64,000 bases of DNA, taken from the NCBI GenBank assembly GCA_963831105.1, contig CAWHOS010000009.1:372001-436000 (forward strand), in the 5' to 3' direction. Numbering within the stretch: the first letter of the stretch is position 1; every line of letters starts with the position of its first letter. The position numbers and the translations under genes are program-made. The DNA is from DATFQI01 sp963831105. Its GTDB lineage: Bacteria; Actinomycetota; Thermoleophilia; Solirubrobacterales; Solirubrobacteraceae. The notes beneath the pieces are model-generated. The model did not search any database and had not been told where the DNA came from. It saw only the letters and a program-made list of their open reading frames with translations. This document shows positions 52,441 through 59,463 of the stretch, piece after piece.

Positions 52441-53732
52441 GACGTGCAGCTTGTCACGAGGTCGTCCGTCGTGCGCAGGCTGACGACGCCCTTGCCGTCG
52501 GCGAGCACGTACGGGCCGCGGCCGAGGTGGCGCTCCAGTCGCGTGTCGTCGTCCGGCGAGCCGCCCGGGTCGATCTGCAGCGTCTCGCCCGGCCGCAGCA
52601 CCGTGCCGGGACGGAACGGGTAGCCGAAGACGAACTGGTCCGGCCTGCCGGCGTTGTGGAGCTTGACCAGGTGCCCGCCGAGGTCGACCGGGCCGGCGCT
52701 CGTGTTGGCGACGGCGATCGACTCGTCGCGGCGCGGCTGCACGTCCACGCGCACCTTGCCGGCCAGCGGGTCGCTGCACGCCACCAGGCACGGGTAGATC
52801 TGCGACGCGCGCAGGTCGCCCTGCGGGTCGAACAGGTAGGCGCCGTCGCCCATCGTCCCGAAGCCCGCGGTGACGTTCTCGAACGCGGACTCCTTCAGGC
52901 ACCAGTGCTGCGCGAGCCCGCCGGACGCGCCGCAGCCGACGCGCAGGCGCAGCGTCTCGCCGGCCGGGACGACGGTCGCGTCCGGGAACCGGTAGCCGGG
53001 CACGTGGTCGGCGCCGTAGCGCAGCCAGGAGTCGCGCACCCACCAGCCGCCGAGCGGGAGGTCGCGCGCGCCGCCGTTGTGGAGGTCGATCCACTCGCCG
53101 TCGAGGTCCTGCGCGTCGTTGCCGTCGGCGTCCCAATTGACCGTGACCGAGAGCGGGAGGTCCTGGTCGGGGCCCGCGCCGCAGGCGCCCGGGTCGTAGA
53201 GGCCCTTGCGCGCTCCGGCGGCGCGCTGCGCCAGCACGGCGTACTCGCGGTTGTGGGCGTTCTCGATGTGGTTGGGCAGCCACAGCGCCAGCCCGGCCTG
53301 CAGCTCGAGCTTGGCTAGGTCGCGCCAGCGGCCGCCCTGGCGCACCCACACGGAGCGCCGCAGCCGCTTGTTGGAGTGGCTGGTCGCCTTCTGGGCGGCG
53401 AGGCGCACACGCCAGCCCGAGCGCTTGATCGCGCGCTCCACCAGCGCCGTCGCCGCGAGGCCGTGGCAGGCGCCGCGGCGGCGGGCGGGGTACTTCGAGT
53501 AGCGCGTGAGCTCCATCGCGTTGAGGCCCGTGAAGCGGATCGTCTTGATGCGGCCGGCGAGCCGAACGCGGATCGTGTCACCGTCGGCGATGAACACGGC
53601 GCGCGCGTCCGTGAACGTGCACAGCGGCCGCTTGGCGCCCTCCGCGCACGGGGCACGGCGGGCGGCGGCCGTGTCAGCCGCGAGCATCGCGACCAGCAGC
53701 GCGCCGGCCAGTGCGAGCAGTCCCCTGCGCAT
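52416..53732 (-). CDS. Secreted SNase-like and lamin-tail domain protein
   Basis: A 438-residue exported protein (signal peptide LLALAGALLVAMLAADTAAA). Residues ~40-170 resemble a staphylococcal-nuclease (thermonuclease) domain: FIADGDTIRVRLAGRIKTIR, FTGLNAMELTRYSK and a later Ala/Arg helix; the usual IDAPE is LNAME. Two lamin-tail-like beta domains follow (WIDLHNGGARDLPLGGWWV; SIAVANTSAGPVDLGGHLVK). Actinobacterial proteins combine these modules outside the cell. Nuclease activity is uncertain because the canonical catalytic residues are not all clear. A TATCCT promoter lies 7 nt upstream, inside the neighbouring gene. Confidence 0.72.
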   Translation of the reverse strand: MRRGLLALAGALLVAMLAADTAAARRAPCAEGAKRPLCTFTDARAVFIADGDTIRVRLAGRIKTIRFTGLNAMELTRYSKYPARRRGACHGLAATALVERAIKRSGWRVRLAAQKATSHSNKRLRRSVWVRQGGRWRDLAKLELQAGLALWLPNHIENAHNREYAVLAQRAAGARKGLYDPGACGAGPDQDLPLSVTVNWDADGNDAQDLDGEWIDLHNGGARDLPLGGWWVRDSWLRYGADHVPGYRFPDATVVPAGETLRLRVGCGASGGLAQHWCLKESAFENVTAGFGTMGDGAYLFDPQGDLRASQIYPCLVACSDPLAGKVRVDVQPRRDESIAVANTSAGPVDLGGHLVKLHNAGRPDQFVFGYPFRPGTVLRPGETLQIDPGGSPDDDTRLERHLGRGPYVLADGKGVVSLRTTDDLVTSCTSWGTASCR

Positions 53733-54402
53733 CGGGGCCAGGATAGTGCCGCGCGAGCGCCTCCAGGAGCAGGAACAGGACCAGCCCGAGCGCCGCCGCG
53801 GCGGCGATGTAGACGGGCCACGGGCCCATCGCGTCCAGCAGCGAGCCGCCCGCGGGCTTGCGGCGCAGGAACAGGTAGTTGCCGCCCGTCGCGAGGGTCG
53901 CGACCGCCGCCAGGACCGCGAAGCCGGCGGTCACGGCGTAGGCGCGCAGCGCGGAGCCCGCGCGCGGCCGCCTCCGCTCGCCGAGCACGAGCAGGCACGC
54001 CGCGGCCAGCGCGCCGCCGTGGGTCGTGAAGTACGTGAAGTACAGGACGTCGGGATACGCCTGCCGCAGGTCCGGCGTGAGCAGCGCCTGCAGCGTGGCG
54101 GCGAACGCCCAGTAGTAGACGAGCTCCACGAGCGCCGGGCGCGGCCGCCACAGCGCGACCACCGAGACGAGCGCGACGGCGTCCGAGAGCTGGAAGGGCA
54201 GGTTCACCCGCGCGCTCCACAGCCCGCGCTCGGCGTACGCGAGCTGCTCGGTGGCGAAGCCCGCGAGGATCACCGCCCCGAGCACCAGCCGGGCGGGGTG
54301 GGAGAACGCGGGCCCGCCGCGGCGCGCCCCGGCCACGAGCAGCGCGCTGACGGCCGCCGTGGCGGCGAGCGCGGCGAGGTGCTCGGCCGAGAGGTCGCGC
54401 AT
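53674..54402 (-). CDS. YwaF-like (TIGR02206) integral membrane protein
   Basis: A 242-residue protein with about seven hydrophobic helices. Family segments are LPFQLSDAVALVSVVAL, ELVYYWAFAATLQALLTPD and YFTYFTTHGGALAAACLLVL, which match the TIGR02206/YwaF family. Function is unknown. Its 3' end overlaps the start of the nuclease-like gene by 59 nt. It diverges from the HIRAN gene with only 11 nt between the starts, so both are likely transcribed from compact promoters. Confidence 0.75.
   Translation of the reverse strand: MRDLSAEHLAALAATAAVSALLVAGARRGGPAFSHPARLVLGAVILAGFATEQLAYAERGLWSARVNLPFQLSDAVALVSVVALWRPRPALVELVYYWAFAATLQALLTPDLRQAYPDVLYFTYFTTHGGALAAACLLVLGERRRPRAGSALRAYAVTAGFAVLAAVATLATGGNYLFLRRKPAGGSLLDAMGPWPVYIAAAAALGLVLFLLLEALARHYPGPDAQGTARTGRRAAGRDARG
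53740..53745 (-). promoter_or_regulatory. -10 element TATCCT for the SNase/lamin-tail gene
   Basis: TATCCT on the minus strand ends 7 nt before the ATG at 53732. It lies within the 3' coding end of the upstream membrane-protein gene, an internal leaderless-type promoter. Confidence 0.38.
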
Positions 54403-54407
54403 AGGCT
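54402..54407 (+). promoter_or_regulatory. -10 element TAGGCT before the HIRAN gene
   Basis: TAGGCT ends 6 nt before the ATG at 54414, matching the leaderless pattern; it overlaps the start codon of the divergent membrane-protein gene. Confidence 0.35.
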
Positions 54408-54413
54408 GGCGGG

Positions 54414-54881
54414 ATGATCGTCGACGTCGAGCGCGAGGAGCGCTACTGGTACCCGGACGACGGCGGCATCGTCTGGCTCGCGGGCTTCCAGCCCGTCTCG
54501 CCGGACGGGCGCTTCCTCGGCCGCGACGCGCCGGAGCTGGCCGCGGCCGGTCTGCGGATCGCGGGCGTCGCCGGCGCCGCCCGCCATCACGGGGACGCGC
54601 TCGCCTCCGAGGCGGCCGAGCCGGGCCGCCCGCTCGAGCTGCGCCGCGACCCCGCCAACCCGCACGACCCGAACGCGATCGCCGTCTTCGCCGGCGCGGA
54701 TCAGGTCGGCTGGGTGCCGCGCGCGGTCGCGGAGGAGATCGCGCCGGCGATCGACGCCGGCGAGCCCTACTCCGCGGTCGTCCTGCGCGAGCAGCGAGCC
54801 TCGCCGCGCGATCCGCGGACCGGCCTCACGATGCTGCTCGCCGCCGCGCCGTCGATCGAGCTGCGCGAGCGCGGCGCCTGA
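54414..54881 (+). CDS. HIRAN-domain protein
   Basis: A 155-residue protein. A HIRAN domain covers about residues 48-135: VAGAARHHGD, PLELRRDPANPHDPNAIAVF and QVGWVPRAVAEEIAPAIDAG. HIRAN domains bind damaged or 3' DNA ends and appear alone or fused to nucleases and helicases; here it stands alone with a short N-terminal extension (ERYWYPDDGGIVWLAGFQ). A role in DNA repair or mobile-element processing is only inferred. It is followed by a short tandem repeat. Confidence 0.8.
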   Translation: MIVDVEREERYWYPDDGGIVWLAGFQPVSPDGRFLGRDAPELAAAGLRIAGVAGAARHHGDALASEAAEPGRPLELRRDPANPHDPNAIAVFAGADQVGWVPRAVAEEIAPAIDAGEPYSAVVLREQRASPRDPRTGLTMLLAAAPSIELRERGA

Positions 54882-54975
54882 CGCGAGCCTCGCGCGGCCC
54901 TGACGCTCGCGCGGCCCTGACGCGAGCCTCGCGCGGCCCCTGACGCGAGTGGGCGCGGCCCCTGACGCGCGGCTC
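54878..54975. repeat. Imperfect tandem repeat, 17-23 bp unit, about five copies
   Basis: Units begin CTGACGCGAGCCTCGCGCGG (54878, 54917), with variants at 54900, 54940 and 54962. The first includes the HIRAN stop and the last abuts the LysE stop, so it fills the whole gap between converging genes. CGCGAG/CTCGCG inside the unit can pair. Confidence 0.75.
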
Positions 54976-55579
54976 AGGCGAGCTCGCGCACGCCCTCGAT
55001 CGCGAGCAGGACGCCGGTCGCGAGCAGCAGCAGCCCCGACGCGCGCAGCAGCACGGCGTAGCCGCGGCCCTTCATCAGCCGCTCCCTCCCGGCGCCGAGG
55101 GTCACCGCGATCAGGATTTTCGACCCGATCAGCAGCAGGTAGAACGCGCCGAGGAACAGGACGGCGTCGGCCGCGTCGCCCTGCGCGAGGATCGGGGCGC
55201 CGACCGTCACCCAGAACAGCCACGGGTGCGGGCTGAGGGCGTTGGTGACCGCGCCGCGCAGCAGGTCGCGCTGCGGCGCGGCGGCGCCGGCCACCGCCTC
55301 GGCCGGAGCCGGCTCGTCGCGCAGCGCCTCGACCCCCAGCCAGATCACGAACGCCCCGCCCGCGATCCCGAGTACGCCGAGCGCTGCCTCGGGCAGCGAG
55401 GCGGCCAACAGGACGGCGATCAGGATGATCGGCACGTCGGTCAGCAGCGGGCTGAACGCCACCCGGACACCCGCCGCGACGCCGTCCTGCAGCGTCGAGC
55501 GGATGACGAGCGCGAGCAGCGGCCCCGGCGCGACGCCGGCGCCGAGGCCGAGGGAGAGCCCGAGGAGCAGTGAGTCCAT
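54974..55579 (-). CDS. LysE-family exporter
   Basis: A 201-residue, six-helix LysE/RhtB-type transporter. The start LLGLSLGLGAGVAPGPLLALVIRSTL contains the family's PGP signature, and NALSPHPWLFWVTVGAPIL corresponds to the NPK-type loop. It should export amino acids or similar metabolites by proton antiport. The specific substrate is unknown. The start at 55579 is 22 nt from the long structured repeat. Confidence 0.88.
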   Translation of the reverse strand: MDSLLLGLSLGLGAGVAPGPLLALVIRSTLQDGVAAGVRVAFSPLLTDVPIILIAVLLAASLPEAALGVLGIAGGAFVIWLGVEALRDEPAPAEAVAGAAAPQRDLLRGAVTNALSPHPWLFWVTVGAPILAQGDAADAVLFLGAFYLLLIGSKILIAVTLGAGRERLMKGRGYAVLLRASGLLLLATGVLLAIEGVRELA

Positions 55580-55600
55580 CGCGGCGGCATTGTCGCGGCT

Positions 55601-55839
55601 CGCCGGCTGGCGCCTCGCGCCGCGCTGTTGCTCGCAGCGCTTGAACGGCGGACGCGAGGGGAGGTTTCCGGCCGCACTGGCTCGAGCGGTGGAATCTTCA
55701 GGCTCAGCCTGAACAATCCACCGCTCGATGTTCGAAGAGACGATCGATCGGCCTGAGCCCGATGAATCGTCTCGTCAGTGCGCTGCGGGTGGCTCCCTCA
55801 CCCTCCCTACCCAGCCGCCGTTGACGTTGCCTGGCGCTA
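55601..55839. repeat. Long dispersed structured element, copy D
   Basis: Same blocks as 23503-23692: CGCCGGCTGGCGCCT (55601-55615), GCGCTTGAACGGCGG (55637-55651), GGCTCGAGC, and CCCTCACC with CTACCCAGCCGCCGTTGACG (55795-55828). TGGCGCC (55608-55614) pairs with GGCGCTA (55833-55839); AACGGCGG (55644-55651) pairs perfectly with CCGCCGTT (55815-55822). The centre is a hairpin (CGAGCGGTGGA 55683-55693 with 55717-55727; TTCAGGCT with AGCCTGAA inside), followed by AGACGAT...ATCGTCT (about 55737-55773). It fills the gap between the divergent LysE and thioesterase genes, so it cannot be a simple terminator for either. Confidence 0.65.
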
Positions 55840-55851
55840 GGTTGCCCGCCC

Positions 55852-56253
55852 ATGGATGCACCCGAAGGCTTCGCGCCGTACGAATCGCAGGGCCCGTTCC
55901 TCGAGCACGTCGGTCCGGTCATGTGGCGCGAGGACGACGACGGCCCGGTGTTCGGCCTACGGGTCGAGGAGCGCCACACCAACCACCGCGGCACGGTCCA
56001 GGGCGGGCTGCTGTCGACGTTCGTGGACTTCGCGATGGGCCGCGCGATCGAGGCCGAGTCCGACGACGACAAGGACCGCGCCACGGTCTCGCTCACCGTC
56101 GACTTCCTCAAGCCCGCCACGCCGGGCGACTGGATCCAGTCGCGCACCCGCGTCGAGCGCGTCGGCGGCACCCTCTCCTTCGCCGACTGCTCGCTGACGG
56201 TCGAGGACCGCGAGATCGTCCGCGGCCGGGCGGTCTGGGTCGTCGCCGGCTAG
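55852..56253 (+). CDS. PaaI-like hotdog thioesterase
   Basis: A 133-residue hotdog-fold protein: FGLRVEERHTNHRGTVQGG with LLSTFVDFAMGRAIE (helix bearing the catalytic acid), then VSLTVDFLKPATPGDWIQS. It probably hydrolyses acyl-CoA thioesters. A TAGGTT -10-like hexamer at 55838-55843, at the very end of repeat copy D, ends 8 nt before the ATG. It is convergent with hisF. A second protein of this type is at 12494-12865. Confidence 0.84.
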   Translation: MDAPEGFAPYESQGPFLEHVGPVMWREDDDGPVFGLRVEERHTNHRGTVQGGLLSTFVDFAMGRAIEAESDDDKDRATVSLTVDFLKPATPGDWIQSRTRVERVGGTLSFADCSLTVEDREIVRGRAVWVVAG

Positions 56254-56276
56254 CCGACCGGGAGCCCGGATCAACG

Positions 56277-57035
56277 CTAGGCGATCGGCCGCACGGACAC
56301 GCCGGCCGTGGCGAGCGCGTCCTTGACCTGCGCGATCGAGTAGCGCCCGTAGTGGAAGATCGAGGCGCACAGGACGGCGTCCGCGCCGGCCTGGAGCCCG
56401 TCGACGAGGTGCCCGGGCTCGCCCGCGCCGCCCGAGGCGATCACCGGCACGTCGACCGCCGCCGAGATCGCCGTCAGCAGCGCGGTGTCGTAGCCGTCCT
56501 GGGTCCCGTCGCGGTCCATCGAGGTCAGCAGGATCTCCCCCGCCCCGCGACCGACGCCCTCGCGCGCCCACGCGACGGCGTCGCGCCCGGTCGGCGTGCG
56601 GCCGCCGGCGACGTGGACCTCCCAGCCGTCCTCCGCCCGCTTGGCGTCGATCGCCAGCACCACGCACTGGGCGCCGAACACCCGCGCCATCTCGTCGAGC
56701 AGCTCCGGCCGCGCGACCGCGGCGGAGTTCACCGAGACCTTGTCGGCCCCCGCGTCGAGCACCGCGTGCGCGTCGGCCACCTCGCGCACGCCGCCGCCGA
56801 TCGTGAACGGCACGAAGACCTCGTCCGCGGCCCGGCGCGCCAGCTCGACGACCGTCCCGCGCTTGTCCGAGGTCGCCGTGATGTCGAGGAACACCAGCTC
56901 GTCGGCGCCCTGCGCGTCGTAGAACGCCGCCAGCTCGACCGGGTCGCCCGCGTCGCGGATGTCCAGGAACCGCGTGCCCTTCACGACCCGGCCGGCGTCG
57001 ACGTCCATGCAGGGGATCACGCGCTTGTAGTGCAC
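56277..57035 (-). CDS. hisF: Imidazole glycerol phosphate synthase, cyclase subunit
   Basis: A 252-residue (beta/alpha)8 barrel that forms the ImGP/AICAR product with HisH. The catalytic Asp positions are in VIPCMDVDAGRVVKG and LLTSMDRDGTQDGYD; SVNSAAVARPELL and IASGGAGEPGHLV carry phosphate-binding loops. It lies 1.7 kb from the rest of the his cluster, separated by a TetR regulator and a methyltransferase-like gene. It starts with GTG at 57035, 10 nt after the TetR stop. Confidence 0.94.
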   Translation of the reverse strand: MHYKRVIPCMDVDAGRVVKGTRFLDIRDAGDPVELAAFYDAQGADELVFLDITATSDKRGTVVELARRAADEVFVPFTIGGGVREVADAHAVLDAGADKVSVNSAAVARPELLDEMARVFGAQCVVLAIDAKRAEDGWEVHVAGGRTPTGRDAVAWAREGVGRGAGEILLTSMDRDGTQDGYDTALLTAISAAVDVPVIASGGAGEPGHLVDGLQAGADAVLCASIFHYGRYSIAQVKDALATAGVSVRPIA

Positions 57036-57045
57036 CCCGCAGAGG

Positions 57046-57636
57046 CTACGAGCCCGTGAGGTGGCGCTGGAGCGCGGGCGCGGCGCGCTCGACGAGCTCG
57101 TCGCGCGACATCGAGGCGACGGGCTCGACGTGGAGTATGTGCCGGTAGAGCATCAGGCCGATCAGCTGGGAGCCGAAGAGCGCGGCGCGGCGGTCGGCGT
57201 CGGGGACGTCGAGGCGCCCGGCGATCCGCTGGAGGAGCTCGCTCTGGACGAACTCGCGCAGCCGTTCGGCGGCCGGTGGGTGGCTCATAGCGGAGCGCAC
57301 GAGCGCGACGAGCGCCCCTCCCGTCCGCTCGTCGTCCCAGACCTCGAGCACGCGGCGCAGGAAGCGCTCGCCGAAGTCGTCGAGCTCCCCGTGCTCGAGC
57401 ACGTCGGCCATCAGCGACGCCATCGGCTCAGGCATCTCGAGGGCGGCCCCGAACAGCCCGTCCTTGGAGCCGAAGTGGTACGTCACGAGCGCGACGTCGA
57501 CGCCCGCGTCGGAGGCGACGTCGCGCATGCGGACGCGGTCGTAGCCCTGCGCCGAGAAGCGCTCGCGGGCAGCGGCGAGGATCGCGTCGCGCGTGGTGCT
57601 CGTGCCGGGCCTGCGCCCTCGCTTGATTTCAGCCAC
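57046..57636 (-). CDS. TetR-family repressor
   Basis: A 196-residue TetR regulator. The HTH is TRDAILAAARERFSAQGYDR followed by RMRDVASDAGVDVALVTYHF; the C-terminal half matches TetR_C-type (tetracyclin-repressor-like, DUF-type) domains. The GTG at 57636 (VAEIKRG) is favoured, but an ATG at 57654 is in frame. Two TTCA/TGAA-type dyads lie over and upstream of its start. It is divergent from the isoprenylcysteine methyltransferase-like gene, the likely target. Confidence 0.85.
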   Translation of the reverse strand: MAEIKRGRRPGTSTTRDAILAAARERFSAQGYDRVRMRDVASDAGVDVALVTYHFGSKDGLFGAALEMPEPMASLMADVLEHGELDDFGERFLRRVLEVWDDERTGGALVALVRSAMSHPPAAERLREFVQSELLQRIAGRLDVPDADRRAALFGSQLIGLMLYRHILHVEPVASMSRDELVERAAPALQRHLTGS

Positions 57637-57689
57637 GGTTGAAATATACGCCACAGGCTTGTACGGTCAGTTCAACACTCGTTGAATTG
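57625..57689. promoter_or_regulatory. Two TetR-type operator dyads
   Basis: CAgTTCAAC-actc-GTTGAAtTG (57668-57689) is an 8-of-9 dyad, and ATTTCA-gccacggt-TGAAAT (about 57626-57645) overlaps the TetR start codon. They share TTCA/TGAA half-sites and sit between the divergent TetR and membrane-protein genes. Confidence 0.6.
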
Positions 57690-57698
57690 AGGCCCGCC

Positions 57699-58268
57699 GT
57701 GAAGAGAACCGTCGGCATGACCCCCGAGACGCCGAACCCGGAGTTGTTCGGCCTCAGGCCGAACAACTCCGGACTCAACCGCAAGCGGGCGCGGGCGGCG
57801 GCGGGGAGTGCGCTGTTCCTCGTCATCGCACCCGGGACCACGGCGATCCTGATCCCCTACCTGCTCACCGGCTGGGACGCGGGCGACCCCGCACTGGTCG
57901 CCCGGATCGCCGGGGCCGCGGTCACGCTCGCCGGCGGCTCGGTGCTCCTCGAAGCCTTCGCACGGTTCGCCCTCCAAGGCCTCGGCACACCCGCGCCCGC
58001 AGCACCCACCGAGCGCCTGGTGGTCACCGGCCTCTACCGCCGCGTCCGCAACCCGATGTACCTGGCGGTCACGGCCACGATCCTCGGCCAGTGGCTGCTG
58101 CTCGCCCGCCCCGTCCTGCTCGCCTGGGCGCTCGTCTTCGCCGCGACCACCTACGCGTTCGTGCGCGGCTACGAGGAGCCGACCCTGCTAGCCCGCTACG
58201 GCGAGGAGTACGAGCGCTACCGCGCGGCGGTGCCGGGCTGGTGGCCGAGGCGCATCGAGAAGACCTGA
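57699..58268 (+). CDS. Isoprenylcysteine carboxyl methyltransferase (ICMT)-family membrane protein, with the dispersed palindrome at its 5' end
   Basis: A 189-residue protein with four hydrophobic segments (SALFLVIAPGTTAILIPYLL, VTLAGGSVLLEAFARFAL, MYLAVTATILGQWLLLA, VLLAWALVFAATTYAFV) and the ICMT/PEMT signature GLYRRVRNPMY and EEPTLLARYGEEYERYRAAVPGW. It may methylate a lipid or prenylated target using SAM. The GTG at 57699 has GAGG 6 nt upstream. With this start, residues 13-25 (NPELFGLRPNNSG) are encoded by palindrome copy B; a later start would exclude it. Its 3' end overlaps the convergent GNAT gene by 52 nt. Confidence 0.75.
   Translation: MKRTVGMTPETPNPELFGLRPNNSGLNRKRARAAAGSALFLVIAPGTTAILIPYLLTGWDAGDPALVARIAGAAVTLAGGSVLLEAFARFALQGLGTPAPAAPTERLVVTGLYRRVRNPMYLAVTATILGQWLLLARPVLLAWALVFAATTYAFVRGYEEPTLLARYGEEYERYRAAVPGWWPRRIEKT
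57738..57772. repeat. Perfect palindrome, copy B of the dispersed element
   Basis: 17-nt arms (57738-57754 and 57756-57772) pair perfectly around one base; the sequence differs from copy A only by paired changes in the centre (GGCCT/AGGCC for AGCCT/AGGCT). It reads PELFGLRPNNSG without a stop, and being palindromic gives nearly the same peptide on either strand. Confidence 0.8.
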
Positions 58269-58738
58269 CCCTGCCAGCCGCGCACGTCGAACGTGCCGTC
58301 GCGGACGAACCCCTGGGCCTCGTAGAAGCCGACGAGCTTCGGCGCGCCCGCCCAGCAGTCGACGCGCAGCAGCGGCACGCCGGCATCCCGCGCGAGCGCG
58401 ACGGCGTGCTCGATCAGCCGCGCGCCGATCCGCTCGCCCGCCCGCGCCCGCGAGGACAGCAGCAGCTCGACGTAGAGCTCGGGCTCGTCAGCCGGGTGCA
58501 CGTGCTCGGGGCGCTCGCCGACGACCAGCGCCCCGATCGGCGCCCCGCCATCCTCGGCCATCCACAGCCCGTCGCCGCCCGCCCACTCGCGGACCCGCGC
58601 GACCATCTTCGCGTTGCGCGACATCGGCTCGGTCCCCCACTGGCCCGTCTGCCCGCGCGCGACCATCCACGCGACGGCCTCGTCGAAGAGCCCGATCACC
58701 GCGTCGGCGTCGGCCGGACCGCCACGGCGGATCCTCAT
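58217..58738 (-). CDS. GNAT-family N-acetyltransferase
   Basis: A 173-residue acetyltransferase. It starts IRRGGPADADAVIGLFDEAV and the acetyl-CoA loop follows the family pattern in YVELLLSSRARAGERIGARL; late strands include LLRVDCWAGAPKLVGFYEAQGF. The target is unknown. Its ATG overlaps the hisA stop (ATGA), so it is the last gene of the his operon, although a role in histidine metabolism is not implied. Its 3' end overlaps the ICMT-like gene. Confidence 0.86.
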   Translation of the reverse strand: MRIRRGGPADADAVIGLFDEAVAWMVARGQTGQWGTEPMSRNAKMVARVREWAGGDGLWMAEDGGAPIGALVVGERPEHVHPADEPELYVELLLSSRARAGERIGARLIEHAVALARDAGVPLLRVDCWAGAPKLVGFYEAQGFVRDGTFDVRGWQGQVFSMRLGHQPGTAAR

Positions 58739-59463
58739 CGCAGGTCGAGCGCCGCCTGGCCCTCGGTGATCGTGAAGCGCTCCTCGTAGAGCGCCTTGCC
58801 GACGATCACGCCCGCCAGGTTGACCTGCCGCAGCGTCGCGAGGCCGCGCAGGTCGTCGAGCGTGCCGATCCCGCCCGAGTAGATGAAGCGCCCGCGCACC
58901 GCCTCGGCCACGCGGGAGACCTCGTCGAGGTCGGGGCCCTCGAGCAGCCCGTCGCGGTCGACGTTTGTGTAGACGAACGAGCGCACGCCGCGATCGGTCA
59001 GCCGCCGGATCGCGTCCGCGGCCGGCATCTGCGTCGTCTGCGTCCAGCCCGAGGTGGAGATCATCCCGCCGCGCACGTCGACGGAGACGACGATCCGCGG
59101 CCCGAAGGTGCGCACGATGTCGTCGAGGAAGTCGATGTCGCGGAAGGCCGCGGTGCCGACGACGGCGCGCTCGGCGCCGGCGCGCAGCGCCTCGCGCACG
59201 GCCGTGAGCGAGCGCAGCCCGCCGCCGTACTGGACGGGCACGCCCGTGCCCTGGACGATCCGGCGCAGGTGGTCGATCGACTTCGGCTCGCCCGAGCGCG
59301 CGCCGTCGAGGTCGACGACGTGCAGGAAGCGGGCGCCCGCCTCGACCCAGCTCTGCGCCGCCGCCAGCGGGTCGTCGTGATAGACGGTCGAGTCCTCGAA
59401 GCGCCCCTGGCGCAGGCGCACCGCCCGCCCCTCCATGATGTCGATCGCGGGGTAGAGGATCAC
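58735..59463 (-). CDS. hisA: ProFAR isomerase (phosphoribosylformimino-AICAR-P isomerase)
   Basis: A 242-residue (beta/alpha)8 isomerase for the fourth histidine step. It begins YPAIDIMEGRAVRL with the catalytic Asp; VVSVDVRGGMISTSGW and FVYTNVDRDGLLEGPDLDEV carry the second Asp and phosphate loop. In some actinobacteria the bifunctional PriA also does the TrpF step; this cannot be decided here. It overlaps hisH by 4 nt (GTGA). Confidence 0.95.
   Translation of the reverse strand: MILYPAIDIMEGRAVRLRQGRFEDSTVYHDDPLAAAQSWVEAGARFLHVVDLDGARSGEPKSIDHLRRIVQGTGVPVQYGGGLRSLTAVREALRAGAERAVVGTAAFRDIDFLDDIVRTFGPRIVVSVDVRGGMISTSGWTQTTQMPAADAIRRLTDRGVRSFVYTNVDRDGLLEGPDLDEVSRVAEAVRGRFIYSGGIGTLDDLRGLATLRQVNLAGVIVGKALYEERFTITEGQAALDLR

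Noticed and set aside
54878..54975. Tandem repeat as a possible attachment or recombination site
   Set aside because: No integrase, direct flanking duplication or tRNA is present; a simple tandem duplication between convergent genes is sufficient.
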